The position numbers were made by a program, and so were the translations under genes. Below are positions 37,146 to 45,517 of a stretch of DNA of 64,000 bases, one piece after another. A model generated the notes under the pieces. The model was not told where the DNA came from. It searched no databases and saw only the letters and a list, made by a program, of their open reading frames with translations. Within the stretch, counting starts at the first letter, position 1. Each line of letters begins with the position of its first letter. Source of the DNA: Streptomyces sp. NBC_01288 (GTDB lineage Bacteria; Actinomycetota; Actinomycetes; Streptomycetales; Streptomycetaceae); NCBI RefSeq assembly GCF_035982055.1, contig NZ_CP108427.1, positions 6,075,001 through 6,139,000 of the forward strand, in the 5' to 3' direction.

Positions 37146-37322
37146 GCGCGAGGCCCTTGGCGGGCGGGCGTGATGGAGCCTGCGGAGCCCACGCGTGCGT
37201 GCCGGTGCCCGAAGTCCTGGTGAATCGTTGGTCGAATGGGTTGGCCCAAGGCGACCCACTGCCTACCATCGATCACCGCAAGACTTTGTGCACCGTCGCA
37301 CAATCTCCAACGGGAGGCTCCC

Positions 37323-37970
37323 TTGCACCGCCGCCGTCGCACCGCGCTCGTCCTCACCGCCGTGATCGCCGCCGCGGCCCCCGCCCTGACCGCCTGCGGA
37401 AACGAGGCGCATCCGGGCGCCGCGGCCGTCGTGGGCGGCCAGCGCATCACCGTCGCGCAGTTGCAGAGCCGGGTGAACGAGGTGCGCACGGCCCAGCGGT
37501 CGGCCGTACAGAACGAGGCACAGTACGAGCGCGCCATCGCCACCACCGGTGGCCTCACCCGCGAGACGCTCTACGGCATGGTCTTCGACCAGGTCGTCCA
37601 CCGCGCCGCCCAGGACGCCGGAATCACCGTCACCCGCAAGGACATCCAGGACATGCGGGCCGGCCTCGCCCAGCAGGCGGGCGGCTCCAAGGCCCTGGAG
37701 GCGACCTGGCTCGCCCAGTACGGCGTCCCCCCGCAACGCCTCGACGAGAACCTCCGCCTCCAGGTGGAGGGCCGCAAACTCGCCGCGGAACTCGGCACCG
37801 ACACCACCCAGCCCGCCTTCTGGAAGGCCCTCTCCACCGCCTCCAAGGAACTCCACGTCGACCTCAACCCGCGCTACGGCACGTGGGACGTGGCCAAGAG
37901 CAGCCGGGTGGACGCGAAGACGCCGTGGGTGCGGGAAGTCACCGCGTCGCAGACTCAGCAGTCGGCGTAA
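37323..37970 (+). CDS. SurA-like lipoprotein
   Basis: 215 aa from a TTG start at 37323 (GGGAGG 6 nt upstream). A basic head and lipobox (APALTAC) anchor it outside the membrane. The mature part matches the N-terminal helical domain of SurA chaperones (AAVVGGQRITVAQLQSRVNEVR; TRETLYGMVFDQVVHRAAQDAGITVTRKDIQ) without a PPIase domain. A role in folding or trafficking of secreted proteins is likely by family. It ends 135 bp before mazG. Confidence 0.87.
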   Translation: MHRRRRTALVLTAVIAAAAPALTACGNEAHPGAAAVVGGQRITVAQLQSRVNEVRTAQRSAVQNEAQYERAIATTGGLTRETLYGMVFDQVVHRAAQDAGITVTRKDIQDMRAGLAQQAGGSKALEATWLAQYGVPPQRLDENLRLQVEGRKLAAELGTDTTQPAFWKALSTASKELHVDLNPRYGTWDVAKSSRVDAKTPWVREVTASQTQQSA

Positions 37971-38025
37971 CGGTACGGCGGCTCGGTCGGCGGGCAGACG
38001 AGGGCAGGCAGGTCGGAGGCCGGCC

Positions 38026-38068
38026 TGTGGACAGCAGCGGAGCCCGGTGTCCGTCGGCCTGTGGATAA
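38026..38068. promoter_or_regulatory. Two DnaA-box-like sites upstream of mazG
   Basis: TGTGGACAG (38026-38034, one mismatch from the actinobacterial box) and TGTGGATAA (38060-38068, perfect) lie in the same orientation, 34 bp apart, in front of mazG. Confidence 0.45.
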
Positions 38069-38105
38069 CTCCGGGGCTGTCGGCGGCGTGGGTTACGTTC
38101 GGTGG

Positions 38106-39101
38106 GTGAACGCAACCAGTCCCGGCCCCGCTCCCGAGGGCGCCCCCGCCCCCACGCCCGGCCGCATCGTCCTGCTCACCACCAGCCACCGCGTCGCCCC
38201 CGGCCTGCTGTCCTGGCCCGCCTGGCAGGCGCTGCGCGACGCCGACCGGGTGCTGTGCGCGGACGGCGCGCATCCGCAGCTGCCGTATCTCCGCGAGGCC
38301 GGAATACAGGTGGACGAGGCCTCCCCGACCGCCGAGGAACTGGTCGCCGCCTGCGCGGACGGCTCCACGGTGGTGGTCGTGGCCACGGGTGAGGGCGAAC
38401 CGGCCCTGACCGACGGCCTGGCCCGCCTGGCAGGCTCGGGCCGCGTCCAGATGCCGGACCTGGAACTGCTCCCCGCCTCCTACGACCTGCCCGGCGCCCG
38501 CCTCCTCGACCTCGTCCAGGTCATGGACCGCATCCGTGCCGAGTGCCCGTGGTCCTCCCAGCAGACCCACAAGGGCCTGGCGAAGTACGGCATCGAGGAG
38601 GCGTACGAACTCGTCGAGGCGATCGAGGAGGGCGACCGCGACGAACTCCGCGAGGAACTCGGCGATGTCCTCCTCCAGGTCGTCTTCCACGCCCGCATCG
38701 CCGAGGAGGACCCCGACACCCCCTTCTCCATCGACGACGTGGCCGCCGGCATCATCACCAAGCTGATCCACCGTCACCCCCATGTCTTCGGCGACGAGAC
38801 GGCGTCAACTCCCGAGGAGGTGAAGGCCCATTGGCTCCGCACCAAGGCCGAGGAGAAGCGCCGCACCTCCATCACCGAGGGCATCCCCATGGGCCAGCCC
38901 GGCCTCGCCCTCGCGTCGAAGCTGGCATCGCGTGTGCGCACGGCGGGACTTGAGGTGCCGTTGCCTACGGGGGATGCCGGTATCGGGTACGAGTTGCTGG
39001 CGCTGGCTGTGCGGGCGGAGGCGGCGGGGGTGGATCCGGAGGCTGCCTTGCGGGCGGCGGGGCGGGCTTATCGGGATGCGATCAGAGGCGTCGAAGGCTG
39101 A
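38106..39101 (+). CDS. mazG: Nucleoside triphosphate pyrophosphohydrolase MazG
   Basis: 331 aa, from the GTG at 38106. Residues 1-125 form a tetrapyrrole-methylase-like N-terminal domain reduced to its fold (GRIVLLTTSHRVAPGLLSWPAW). The MazG domain follows at about 135-235, with the metal-binding EEAYELVEAIEEGDRDELREELGDVLLQVVFHARIAEE pattern, then a second helical MazG-like half. It hydrolyses (d)NTPs to monophosphates, cleaning pools or lowering ppGpp-related signals. TACGTT (38094-38099) sits 6 nt before the GTG with no ribosome site, consistent with leaderless translation. Two DnaA-box-like sites lie upstream. Confidence 0.95.
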   Translation: MNATSPGPAPEGAPAPTPGRIVLLTTSHRVAPGLLSWPAWQALRDADRVLCADGAHPQLPYLREAGIQVDEASPTAEELVAACADGSTVVVVATGEGEPALTDGLARLAGSGRVQMPDLELLPASYDLPGARLLDLVQVMDRIRAECPWSSQQTHKGLAKYGIEEAYELVEAIEEGDRDELREELGDVLLQVVFHARIAEEDPDTPFSIDDVAAGIITKLIHRHPHVFGDETASTPEEVKAHWLRTKAEEKRRTSITEGIPMGQPGLALASKLASRVRTAGLEVPLPTGDAGIGYELLALAVRAEAAGVDPEAALRAAGRAYRDAIRGVEG

Positions 39102-39170
39102 GTCAACGGCCCTGTGAATCAGTACCTTTGACGGCGAGGAGCTGAGGATCGCGCGGGGGAGGTGGCGGGT

Positions 39171-41492
39171 GTGACAGAGGAAAAGGAGCGGTTGGCGACA
39201 GCGGGGGCCCGTGTGCTCATTGAGGGGGCGGCCTCAACCGCCTTGTGGGAGCCGATCCATGACAGCTTCGCGGCGTGGTTCCGGCGCCATGCGTTGACCG
39301 AGACGGAACTCCACCTCAGCCGACTCGAAAGGCTCGGCCGACGATTCCGGGTACTGAACTCTCTGAATCCGATCCAGGAGAGGCGACGATGGCGCTTCAG
39401 GCTCCTCGACGTGCTCATGAGGGCGTCCAGTTCAGCAGCGGCCGCTACCGAACTCGCCGCGCTCATCGATGAGTTCGCGTCGGCCCTCGCGGCCCGCCCG
39501 CGCGAGGAACGACTCGAGTTCCGAGACCACCTCGACTTTCGCGGCAGCACCTTCAAAGGGACGGTGGCCGCCGTCCAGCACAACCACTACGGCGCCATTC
39601 CCTCCCCGGCGGCCTGGCGCCCGGTCGGGCAAGTCGGGCCCGTGGAGTTCGGAGTGGGTCCGACGCGGCGGGTGCTCGGTCTGCCTGACGTCCCGCCGTA
39701 CGTGCGGCGGGACTGTGACGACGACCTTCGTATTCATCTCGCCCACAACGGCCTGGTGCTGATCCTCGGCGAGCTGTACGCGGGCAAGTCATACACGGCG
39801 TGGCACGGAGTGCAGTCGTTGAAGAGGCACATCCTCTACGCTCCGTATCCGGGCGACGACCTGCGCGCCGTGCTGAGCGTGTTGGACGGGAATCCCGGCG
39901 ACTACGTCATCTGGCTGGACGAGTTGACCGACCACCTGGGAAGCGGCGGTCTCGATCTGAAGCTCCTGGGACGGTTCACCTCCCTCGGAGCCGTCATGCT
40001 CGGCACGATCAACCCCGAGGAGTACTACCGGCGCCGTTCCGGGACGGCGCCGGGCGAGCGGGTCATCGCCGCGGCCCGCACGGTGGAACTGGCGCGAGAG
40101 TGGAGCGACGCCGAACTGGAGCGGCTTGCGGGGCTCGACGACCCGCGCGCGTACCCGGCGTACATGTGGAGCGGTCGGGAGGGCGCCGCCTCGTACTTCG
40201 CGATCGGGCATCTGCTGTTCGACGAGTGGCGGCGCGTGGGGACCCAAGTGAGTCACCCGCGCGGGCAGTTGCTGGTACGTGCTGCGGTCGACCTCGCTCG
40301 GTGCGGGGTCAGGGGAGCGGTGCCGGTGGAATTGCTGAGAAGGGTCCACGAACACTATGGGGCAGAGGAACGCGAGTCCTTCGAGGACGCTCTCGCCTGG
40401 GCGACGAAACCCCTGTTCGGAGCGTCGGGGCTCCTGGTACGGGGGGATGAGGCGCAGACCTGGCGGGTGTACGGGGCTCTCGTCGCGGAAGCCACGAGAG
40501 CGGACGGCAACCTGGAACCGGTGCCGGACGAGGTGTGGTGGACGCTGCTGGACGAGTCCGGGCCAGACTCTGTCGTCGACCGCGATGCCATCCTTGACGG
40601 GGCCCGTACCGCGTTCCTCTCCCGGCTAAACGGGGAGGACACGGCCTTGATGATCGCCTTCGCCGGCCGCGTCGGACCCGATGAGCGCTGTGCCCTGCTC
40701 AGCCGGGCGGCGGACGTGGGCGACTGGAGGGGTGCCGAGGCACTCGCAGCGTTCCTCATGACACGCGGCGACACCACGCAGGCCATGCCGTATCTGGAGC
40801 AGGCGGCTGCGGCCGGTGGTTCCTGGGCCGCAACCACACTGGGCAAGCTCCTCCGCGACCAAGCCGAAGCATGGCTGCGCAGAGCCGCCGAAGCCGGTGA
40901 CCCCGTGGCCGCCCATGAACTCGGCGACACGCTGGTCGGCACCGGTCGCGAGGACGAGGCACTTCTTTGGTACCGCAGGGCTGCGGCCGCCGGCCGCCTC
41001 GAGGTCGCCGTAAGTCTCGGTGCTCTTCTGAGCAGTTGGCGGGCCCCGGAGGCGGACGTCTGGTTGTGTTATGCCGCCGCACGGGGTGATGCGCGCGGCG
41101 CAGGTGAACTGGGCGTCCATCTCTCGTGGGAGCCAGAGGCCGACGAAGTCAAGCTGGTCCCCTACTACCAGTCAGCCGCACATGCTGGAGATGCGAGCGC
41201 GGCATTCAACCTCGGCCAGTGGATGGCCAGGCAGGATCGGTTCGACGAGGCGATGGAGTTATATCGCCAAGCCCTCCAAGGGGGCGTCTCCGAGGCGGAG
41301 ACGGCCATCGGGGTGCTGCTGGACCTGCAGGGCAGGATGGCCGAAGCCGCGGACTGGTATCAGAGGGTTGAAGTCGCGGACACGTATCGATGGGCTGGCA
41401 CCGCGAACCCCATCGGCCTCCCCGAAGTCCTCCCGGCACCGCCCCGCCCTCCGGACGGCACCACCCCCACCCCAGATACCGTCAACGAGTGA
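39171..41492 (+). CDS. STAND-like P-loop NTPase with Sel1/TPR repeats, TTA-containing
   Basis: 773 aa from the GTG at 39171 (GGAGG 8 nt upstream). Residues 1-135 are helical. Next comes STFKGTVAAVQHNHYG, like the short strand motif preceding NTPase modules in bacterial conflict proteins. The P-loop is GELYAGKS (200-207), with Walker B DYVIWLDE near 244-251. A helical region (about 300-500) leads to Sel1-type repeats (about 510-750: YLEQAAAAGGSWAATTLGKLL; WLRRAAEAGDPVAAHELGDTL; LYRQALQGGVSEAETAIGVLL). No signal peptide. The layout (effector/sensor, NTPase, superstructure repeats) is that of STAND-type immunity proteins, but no effector domain is recognisable. Codon 697 (41259-41261) is TTA, implying bldA dependence. 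It overlaps the P450 start (GTGA). Confidence 0.8.
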   Translation: MTEEKERLATAGARVLIEGAASTALWEPIHDSFAAWFRRHALTETELHLSRLERLGRRFRVLNSLNPIQERRRWRFRLLDVLMRASSSAAAATELAALIDEFASALAARPREERLEFRDHLDFRGSTFKGTVAAVQHNHYGAIPSPAAWRPVGQVGPVEFGVGPTRRVLGLPDVPPYVRRDCDDDLRIHLAHNGLVLILGELYAGKSYTAWHGVQSLKRHILYAPYPGDDLRAVLSVLDGNPGDYVIWLDELTDHLGSGGLDLKLLGRFTSLGAVMLGTINPEEYYRRRSGTAPGERVIAAARTVELAREWSDAELERLAGLDDPRAYPAYMWSGREGAASYFAIGHLLFDEWRRVGTQVSHPRGQLLVRAAVDLARCGVRGAVPVELLRRVHEHYGAEERESFEDALAWATKPLFGASGLLVRGDEAQTWRVYGALVAEATRADGNLEPVPDEVWWTLLDESGPDSVVDRDAILDGARTAFLSRLNGEDTALMIAFAGRVGPDERCALLSRAADVGDWRGAEALAAFLMTRGDTTQAMPYLEQAAAAGGSWAATTLGKLLRDQAEAWLRRAAEAGDPVAAHELGDTLVGTGREDEALLWYRRAAAAGRLEVAVSLGALLSSWRAPEADVWLCYAAARGDARGAGELGVHLSWEPEADEVKLVPYYQSAAHAGDASAAFNLGQWMARQDRFDEAMELYRQALQGGVSEAETAIGVLLDLQGRMAEAADWYQRVEVADTYRWAGTANPIGLPEVLPAPPRPPDGTTPTPDTVNE

Positions 41493-42913
41493 CCAACCAG
41501 CCCAGCCACCCCACCCCGCCGAACCCCGCGACCCCCACTCCGGACCAGGCCCCCGACCTCTTCACCTGGGAATTCGCCACCAACCCCTACCCCACCTACG
41601 CCTGGCTCCGCGAGCACGCCCCCGTGCACAAGACCCGGCTCCCCAGCGGAGTGGAGGCCTGGTTGGTCACCCGTTACGTCGATGCCAAGCACGCCCTCGC
41701 CGACCCCCGGCTCTCCAAGAACCCCGCGCACCATGACGAACCGGCGCACGCGAAGGGCAAGACGGGTATCCCGGGTGAACGCAAGGCCGAGTTGATGACG
41801 CATCTGCTCAACATCGACCCCCCGGACCACACCCGCCTCCGACGACTGGTCAGCAAGGCGTTCACACCCCGGCGGGTGGCCGAATTCGCGCCCCGGGTGC
41901 AGGAGTTGACGAACGATCTGATCGACCGGTTCGCAGCCGACGGCTCCGCCGACCTCATCCACGACTTCGCCTTCCCGCTCCCCATCTACGCCATCTGCGA
42001 CCTCCTCGGCGTCCCCCGCGAGGACCAGGACGACTTCCGTGACTGGGCGGGCATGATGATCCGGCACGGAGGCGGGCCGCGCGGCGGAGTCGCCCGGTCC
42101 GTCAAGAAGATGCGCGCCTATCTCGCCGACCTCATCCACCGCAAACGCGAAGCCCTCTCCGACGCCCCCACCCCGCACCCCGGCGTGAACCTGTCCGGCG
42201 CCCCAGCCCCACACCCCGGCGTGAACCTGTCCGGCACCCCCGCCCCGTACCCCGGCGAGAACCCCACCGGCACCCCCACCCCGACCCCCACTCCCACCGA
42301 AGACCTCCTCTCCGGCCTGATCCGCGCCTCCGACCACGGCGAGCACCTCACCGAGAACGAGGCCGCGGCGATGGCCTTCATCCTGCTGTTCGCCGGCTTC
42401 GAGACGACTGTCAACCTCATCGGCAACGGCATGTACGCCCTCCTCACCCACCCCGAGCAGCGCGCCCGCCTGGAGAAGTCCCTGGCCGCGGGGGAGAGCG
42501 GCCTCCTCGAAACCGGCGTGGAGGAACTCCTGCGCTACGACGGCCCCGTGGAGCTCGCCACCTGGCGCTTCGCCACCCGTCCGCTCACCCTCGGCGGGCA
42601 GGACATCGCGGCCGGCGACCCCGTGCTGGTCGTACTGGCCGCCGCGGACCGGGACCCGGAACGGTTCGCCGATCCCGACGTCCTCGATCTCGGGCGCCGT
42701 GACAATCAACACCTCGGCTACGGCCACGGCATCCACTACTGCCTCGGCGCCCCGCTAGCCCGGCTGGAGGGCCAGACCGCGCTGGCCACGCTCCTCACCC
42801 GCCTCCCCGACCTGCAACTCGCCGGAGATCCGGCCGACTTGCGCTGGCGCGGCGGCCTCATCATGCGCGGACTGCGCACACTCCCCGTGGAGTTCACCCC
42901 GGAACGCCGTTGA
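41489..42913 (+). CDS. Cytochrome P450 with internal 12-residue repeat insertion
   Basis: 474 aa. The substrate-binding helices are typical of actinobacterial CYP105/107-like enzymes. I-helix FAGFETTVN, K-helix EELLR and the heme loop GYGHGIHYCLGA with Cys418 are intact. Residues about 229-264 are three copies of a 12-residue unit (PHPGVNLSGAPA-like), followed by TPTPTPTPTED, an insertion in the F/G-H region that pushes the length to 474 from the usual 400-410. The GTG start overlaps the NTPase gene stop, so they are translationally linked. The redox partner is not nearby and the substrate is unknown. Confidence 0.93.
   Translation: MTNQPSHPTPPNPATPTPDQAPDLFTWEFATNPYPTYAWLREHAPVHKTRLPSGVEAWLVTRYVDAKHALADPRLSKNPAHHDEPAHAKGKTGIPGERKAELMTHLLNIDPPDHTRLRRLVSKAFTPRRVAEFAPRVQELTNDLIDRFAADGSADLIHDFAFPLPIYAICDLLGVPREDQDDFRDWAGMMIRHGGGPRGGVARSVKKMRAYLADLIHRKREALSDAPTPHPGVNLSGAPAPHPGVNLSGTPAPYPGENPTGTPTPTPTPTEDLLSGLIRASDHGEHLTENEAAAMAFILLFAGFETTVNLIGNGMYALLTHPEQRARLEKSLAAGESGLLETGVEELLRYDGPVELATWRFATRPLTLGGQDIAAGDPVLVVLAAADRDPERFADPDVLDLGRRDNQHLGYGHGIHYCLGAPLARLEGQTALATLLTRLPDLQLAGDPADLRWRGGLIMRGLRTLPVEFTPERR
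42173..42280 (+). repeat. Three 36-bp in-frame tandem repeats inside the P450 gene
   Basis: The unit encodes PHPGVNLSGAPA; copies 1 and 2 are nearly identical and copy 3 is diverged (PYPGENPTGTPT). All are exact multiples of three bases, so copy-number changes would keep the frame. Confidence 0.88.
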
Positions 42914-43138
42914 ACAGGTGGTCCGGAGCGCCGCTGAACCGGCAATCCAGCCCCCTAAACCCGAAAGTGACAGTTCTTCAACTCTGTGATCTTCACGTGA
43001 TCTCCGTGGCATTAACTTGTGACAAGTGATCGACTGTGGGTACGTTCACGTACCAGCGCGGCGCCCCGCACCACCCCACGCAGCACCCCCGCACCACCCG
43101 CCGCGCGGTCCCCCCGCTGTCACGCGAAAGGCCTCCGC

Positions 43139-44116
43139 ATGCTCTCCGGGAACGGTCGTCACCGTCGCCCCCGTCAGGCTCCGGCTCTCCTCGTCGCGGC
43201 CGGGGTGACCGGCTCCGCCATCGCCATCCCCCTTCTCGCCGCGGCCTCCGCGAACGCCGCCGACGGCACCACCTGGGACAAGGTGGCCAACTGCGAGAGC
43301 GGCGGCTCCTGGAGCGAGAACGACGGCAACGGCTACTACGGCGGCCTGCAGATGACCCAGGACGAATGGGAGAAGTACGGCGGCCTCGCCTACGCCCCGA
43401 GCGCCGACCTGGCCAGCCGCTCCCAGCAGATAGCCGTCGCCGAGAAGATCCTCGCCGACAAGGGCACCTCCGCGTGGACCACCTGCGCGCTGCTCTCCGG
43501 TCTCACCACCACCTCGGGTTCGACGGACGTCGACACCGGCCTCGCGAGTGACTCCCCGTCGGCCACTCCGACCGGCTCCTCCGACTCCGGTTCCGACGCC
43601 GACTCCGGTTCGTCGGACTCGTCCGCTTCCTCCGGGTTGTCCGACTCCGGCACCACGGACTCGACTTCGTCCGACGCGTCCGGCGGCGACTCGTCGAGCG
43701 ACAGCCCCTCGCCCACCGCGACGGACAACTCCGCCAAGTCCGACAAGTCAACCACTCCTTCGACCGGCAACGACTCGGTCGCCGCCTCCCCGAAAATCGA
43801 CGAATCGGACAACTCGGGCCAGGCGGTGGGCAAATGGAGCCTCGTCGACACCGGCGCGCTCAGCGATTCCGACGACCAGCAGGGTGACCAGCAGAGTGCC
43901 GGTAAGCATCGCGGTGCCAGCGCCGAGGAGAGCGTGTCGCCGCAGACCTACACCGTCCGCGCCGGCGACTCCCTCGCGTCCATCGCCGACTCCCTTGGTT
44001 ACGACGGCGGATGGCGTGCGCTCTACGCCGAGAACAAAAAGGTGATAGGCGCCGATCCGACCCAGATCGCCGCCGGTCAGACCTTGGACGTCGGTACGGA
44101 AGTGGACGAAAAGTAG
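43139..44116 (+). CDS. rpfC: Resuscitation-promoting factor with LysM domain (RpfC-like)
   Basis: 325 aa. A signal peptide (about 1-40, ending SANA) leads to an Rpf transglycosylase domain (about 42-115: TTWDKVANCESGGSWSENDG, catalytic-type Glu in CESGG, paired Cys). A long Ser/Asp/Thr-rich disordered linker follows (about 125-265), then a C-terminal LysM (about 278-325: YTVRAGDSLASIADSLGY) that binds peptidoglycan. Rpf enzymes cleave cell-wall glycan to promote spore germination and exit from dormancy. It lies next to rpfA, as I recall for SCO3098/SCO3097 in S. coelicolor; the symbol rests on that synteny. Confidence 0.9.
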   Translation: MLSGNGRHRRPRQAPALLVAAGVTGSAIAIPLLAAASANAADGTTWDKVANCESGGSWSENDGNGYYGGLQMTQDEWEKYGGLAYAPSADLASRSQQIAVAEKILADKGTSAWTTCALLSGLTTTSGSTDVDTGLASDSPSATPTGSSDSGSDADSGSSDSSASSGLSDSGTTDSTSSDASGGDSSSDSPSPTATDNSAKSDKSTTPSTGNDSVAASPKIDESDNSGQAVGKWSLVDTGALSDSDDQQGDQQSAGKHRGASAEESVSPQTYTVRAGDSLASIADSLGYDGGWRALYAENKKVIGADPTQIAAGQTLDVGTEVDEK

Positions 44117-44206
44117 CAAGAGAGCAGCGGGAGTTCACGTCATGCTTCGAGCTGAATGTCCGGTTTGATCAAAGTGTGGGATGAGTCTCAGAAGCCCTGA
44201 TCGTCT

Positions 44207-44236
44207 TTGAAATTCCGCCGATTCCGTGTCTACGGT
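44207..44236 (+). promoter_or_regulatory. Predicted rpfA promoter
   Basis: TTGAAA (44207-44212), an 18-bp spacer and TACGGT (44231-44236) lie just before the riboswitch, giving an untranslated leader of about 260 nt. Confidence 0.55.
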
Positions 44237-44261
44237 CAAGGCCGCTCGTCACCACGAGCCC

Positions 44262-44400
44262 CGGCTGCCGCACACGCCGAGTCCTGCCAGCGGCCTCCGG
44301 GAACATTCGTCGCGTCAAGCGCCGTAGGCAGGAGCGGGGGACCCAAGGTAAGCGCCGGGCCCGGGAGTTGAGAGACGACCGGAACCGGCTTGGGGTTAAG
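44262..44400 (+). promoter_or_regulatory. ydaO-type c-di-AMP riboswitch upstream of rpfA
   Basis: The leader carries ydaO hallmarks in order: CGCCGAGTCCTGCC (about 44275), its complement GGCAGGAGC, then CGGGGGACCCAAGGT (44335-44349) and, after a variable stem, CTTGGGGTTAAG (44389-44400). GGAGCGGGGGACCCA and the closing TGGGGT are the most conserved parts of this class. In Streptomyces such a leader is known to control rpfA. Boundaries are approximate, by eye. Confidence 0.85.
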
Positions 44401-44500
44401 TCGTGCCGCGTACGAGACGTACGAGCACGGCCGGGCAACTCACACGGCCCGAACCCGACAGCTCACCTCGCAGGCGTCGGTGAGGGGATTGGGATTTTCC

Positions 44501-45196
44501 ATGCTGTTTTCCAGCAAGGGCAAGCACCGCCGTCCGTCTAAGGCCACCCGCGTCGCCACGCTCGCCGGCGTCACCGGTGTCGCGATCGCCGCCCCGCTGA
44601 TGGCCACCGGCAGCGCCTCCGCCGCCACCGCGTCCGAGTGGGACACGGTCGCCAGCTGCGAGTCCGGCGGCAACTGGTCCATCAACACCGGTAACGGCTA
44701 CTACGGCGGCCTGCAGTTCTCCGCCTCGACGTGGGCCGCGTACGGCGGCACCGCCTACGCCTCCACCGCGAACCAGGCCTCCAAGTCCCAGCAGATAGCC
44801 GTCGCCGAGAAGGTTCTCGCCGCCCAGGGCAAGGGTGCCTGGCCCACCTGCGGCACCGGCCTCTCCGGCGCCTCGTACTCCGGCGGCAGCTCCAGCTCGT
44901 CGAGCAGCTCGAACAGCTCCAGCTCCTCCAAGAGCACCACCGAGCGCTCCACGAGCGACACCACCGCCTCCCGCTCCGCCGAGCGCCCGGCCGCCAAGAA
45001 GACCGTCACCACCCCGACCGGCAAGAAGGTCAAGAAGGGTGACGGCGAGTACAAGGTCGTCAAGGGCGACACCCTCAGCTCCATCGCCGAGAAGCACAAG
45101 GTGAAGGGCGGCTGGCAGCAGCTGTTCAAGCTGAACAAGGACATCATCGACGACGCCGACTTCATCTTCCCGGGCCAGCAGCTCCACCTGAAGTGA
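44501..45196 (+). CDS. rpfA: Resuscitation-promoting factor RpfA
   Basis: 231 aa. The signal peptide is at about 1-41 (LMATGSASA). The Rpf domain (about 43-120: SEWDTVASCESGGNWSINTG, with WPTCG closing) is very similar to that of the upstream rpfC. A short Ser-rich linker (128-165) leads to a C-terminal LysM (about 183-231: YKVVKGDTLSSIAEKHKVKG). It is a secreted muralytic enzyme that promotes germination. Expression should respond to c-di-AMP through the riboswitch in the 384-bp gap from rpfC. A strong terminator follows. Confidence 0.95.
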   Translation: MLFSSKGKHRRPSKATRVATLAGVTGVAIAAPLMATGSASAATASEWDTVASCESGGNWSINTGNGYYGGLQFSASTWAAYGGTAYASTANQASKSQQIAVAEKVLAAQGKGAWPTCGTGLSGASYSGGSSSSSSSSNSSSSSKSTTERSTSDTTASRSAERPAAKKTVTTPTGKKVKKGDGEYKVVKGDTLSSIAEKHKVKGGWQQLFKLNKDIIDDADFIFPGQQLHLK

Positions 45197-45301
45197 CAGC
45201 CCGAAACGACATATCGGTCTCGTAGCTGAACCACAGCGCCCTCACATCCGTGGTCCCCATCATGGAGACCTCGTGAGGGTCACCCCCGTCCCCCACGGGC
45301 T

Positions 45302-45350
45302 CCCCGCTCCGGTGCGTGTTCCCCCGTACGCACCGGAGCGGGGCTTTTTT
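45302..45350 (+). terminator. Rho-independent terminator after rpfA
   Basis: CCCCGCTCCGGTGCGT and ACGCACCGGAGCGGGG form a perfect 16-bp stem, followed by CTTTTTT, the best-formed terminator in the window. Confidence 0.95.
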
Positions 45351-45517
45351 GCGCGCTCTTCAGCGAAGCGCTTTGTTCCGTTCGGAAACAATTTACTCTC
45401 GGTTCTGTCCATCAGGCGGCCGACCGGATGGCCAATCGCCCCGAGCCGGTTAGGCTCGTCTCGCAGAGCCGCTGCGGTGTTGCCGTAGCCGCGTCAGACC
45501 CCAAGAAGGAGATGCTC

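Noticed and set aside
42960..43060. Crp-type sites upstream of rpfC
   Set aside because: TGTGATCTTCACG and GTGGGTACGTTCAC resemble GTG-N8-CAC sites, but spacing and flanks fit only loosely; not strong enough to call.
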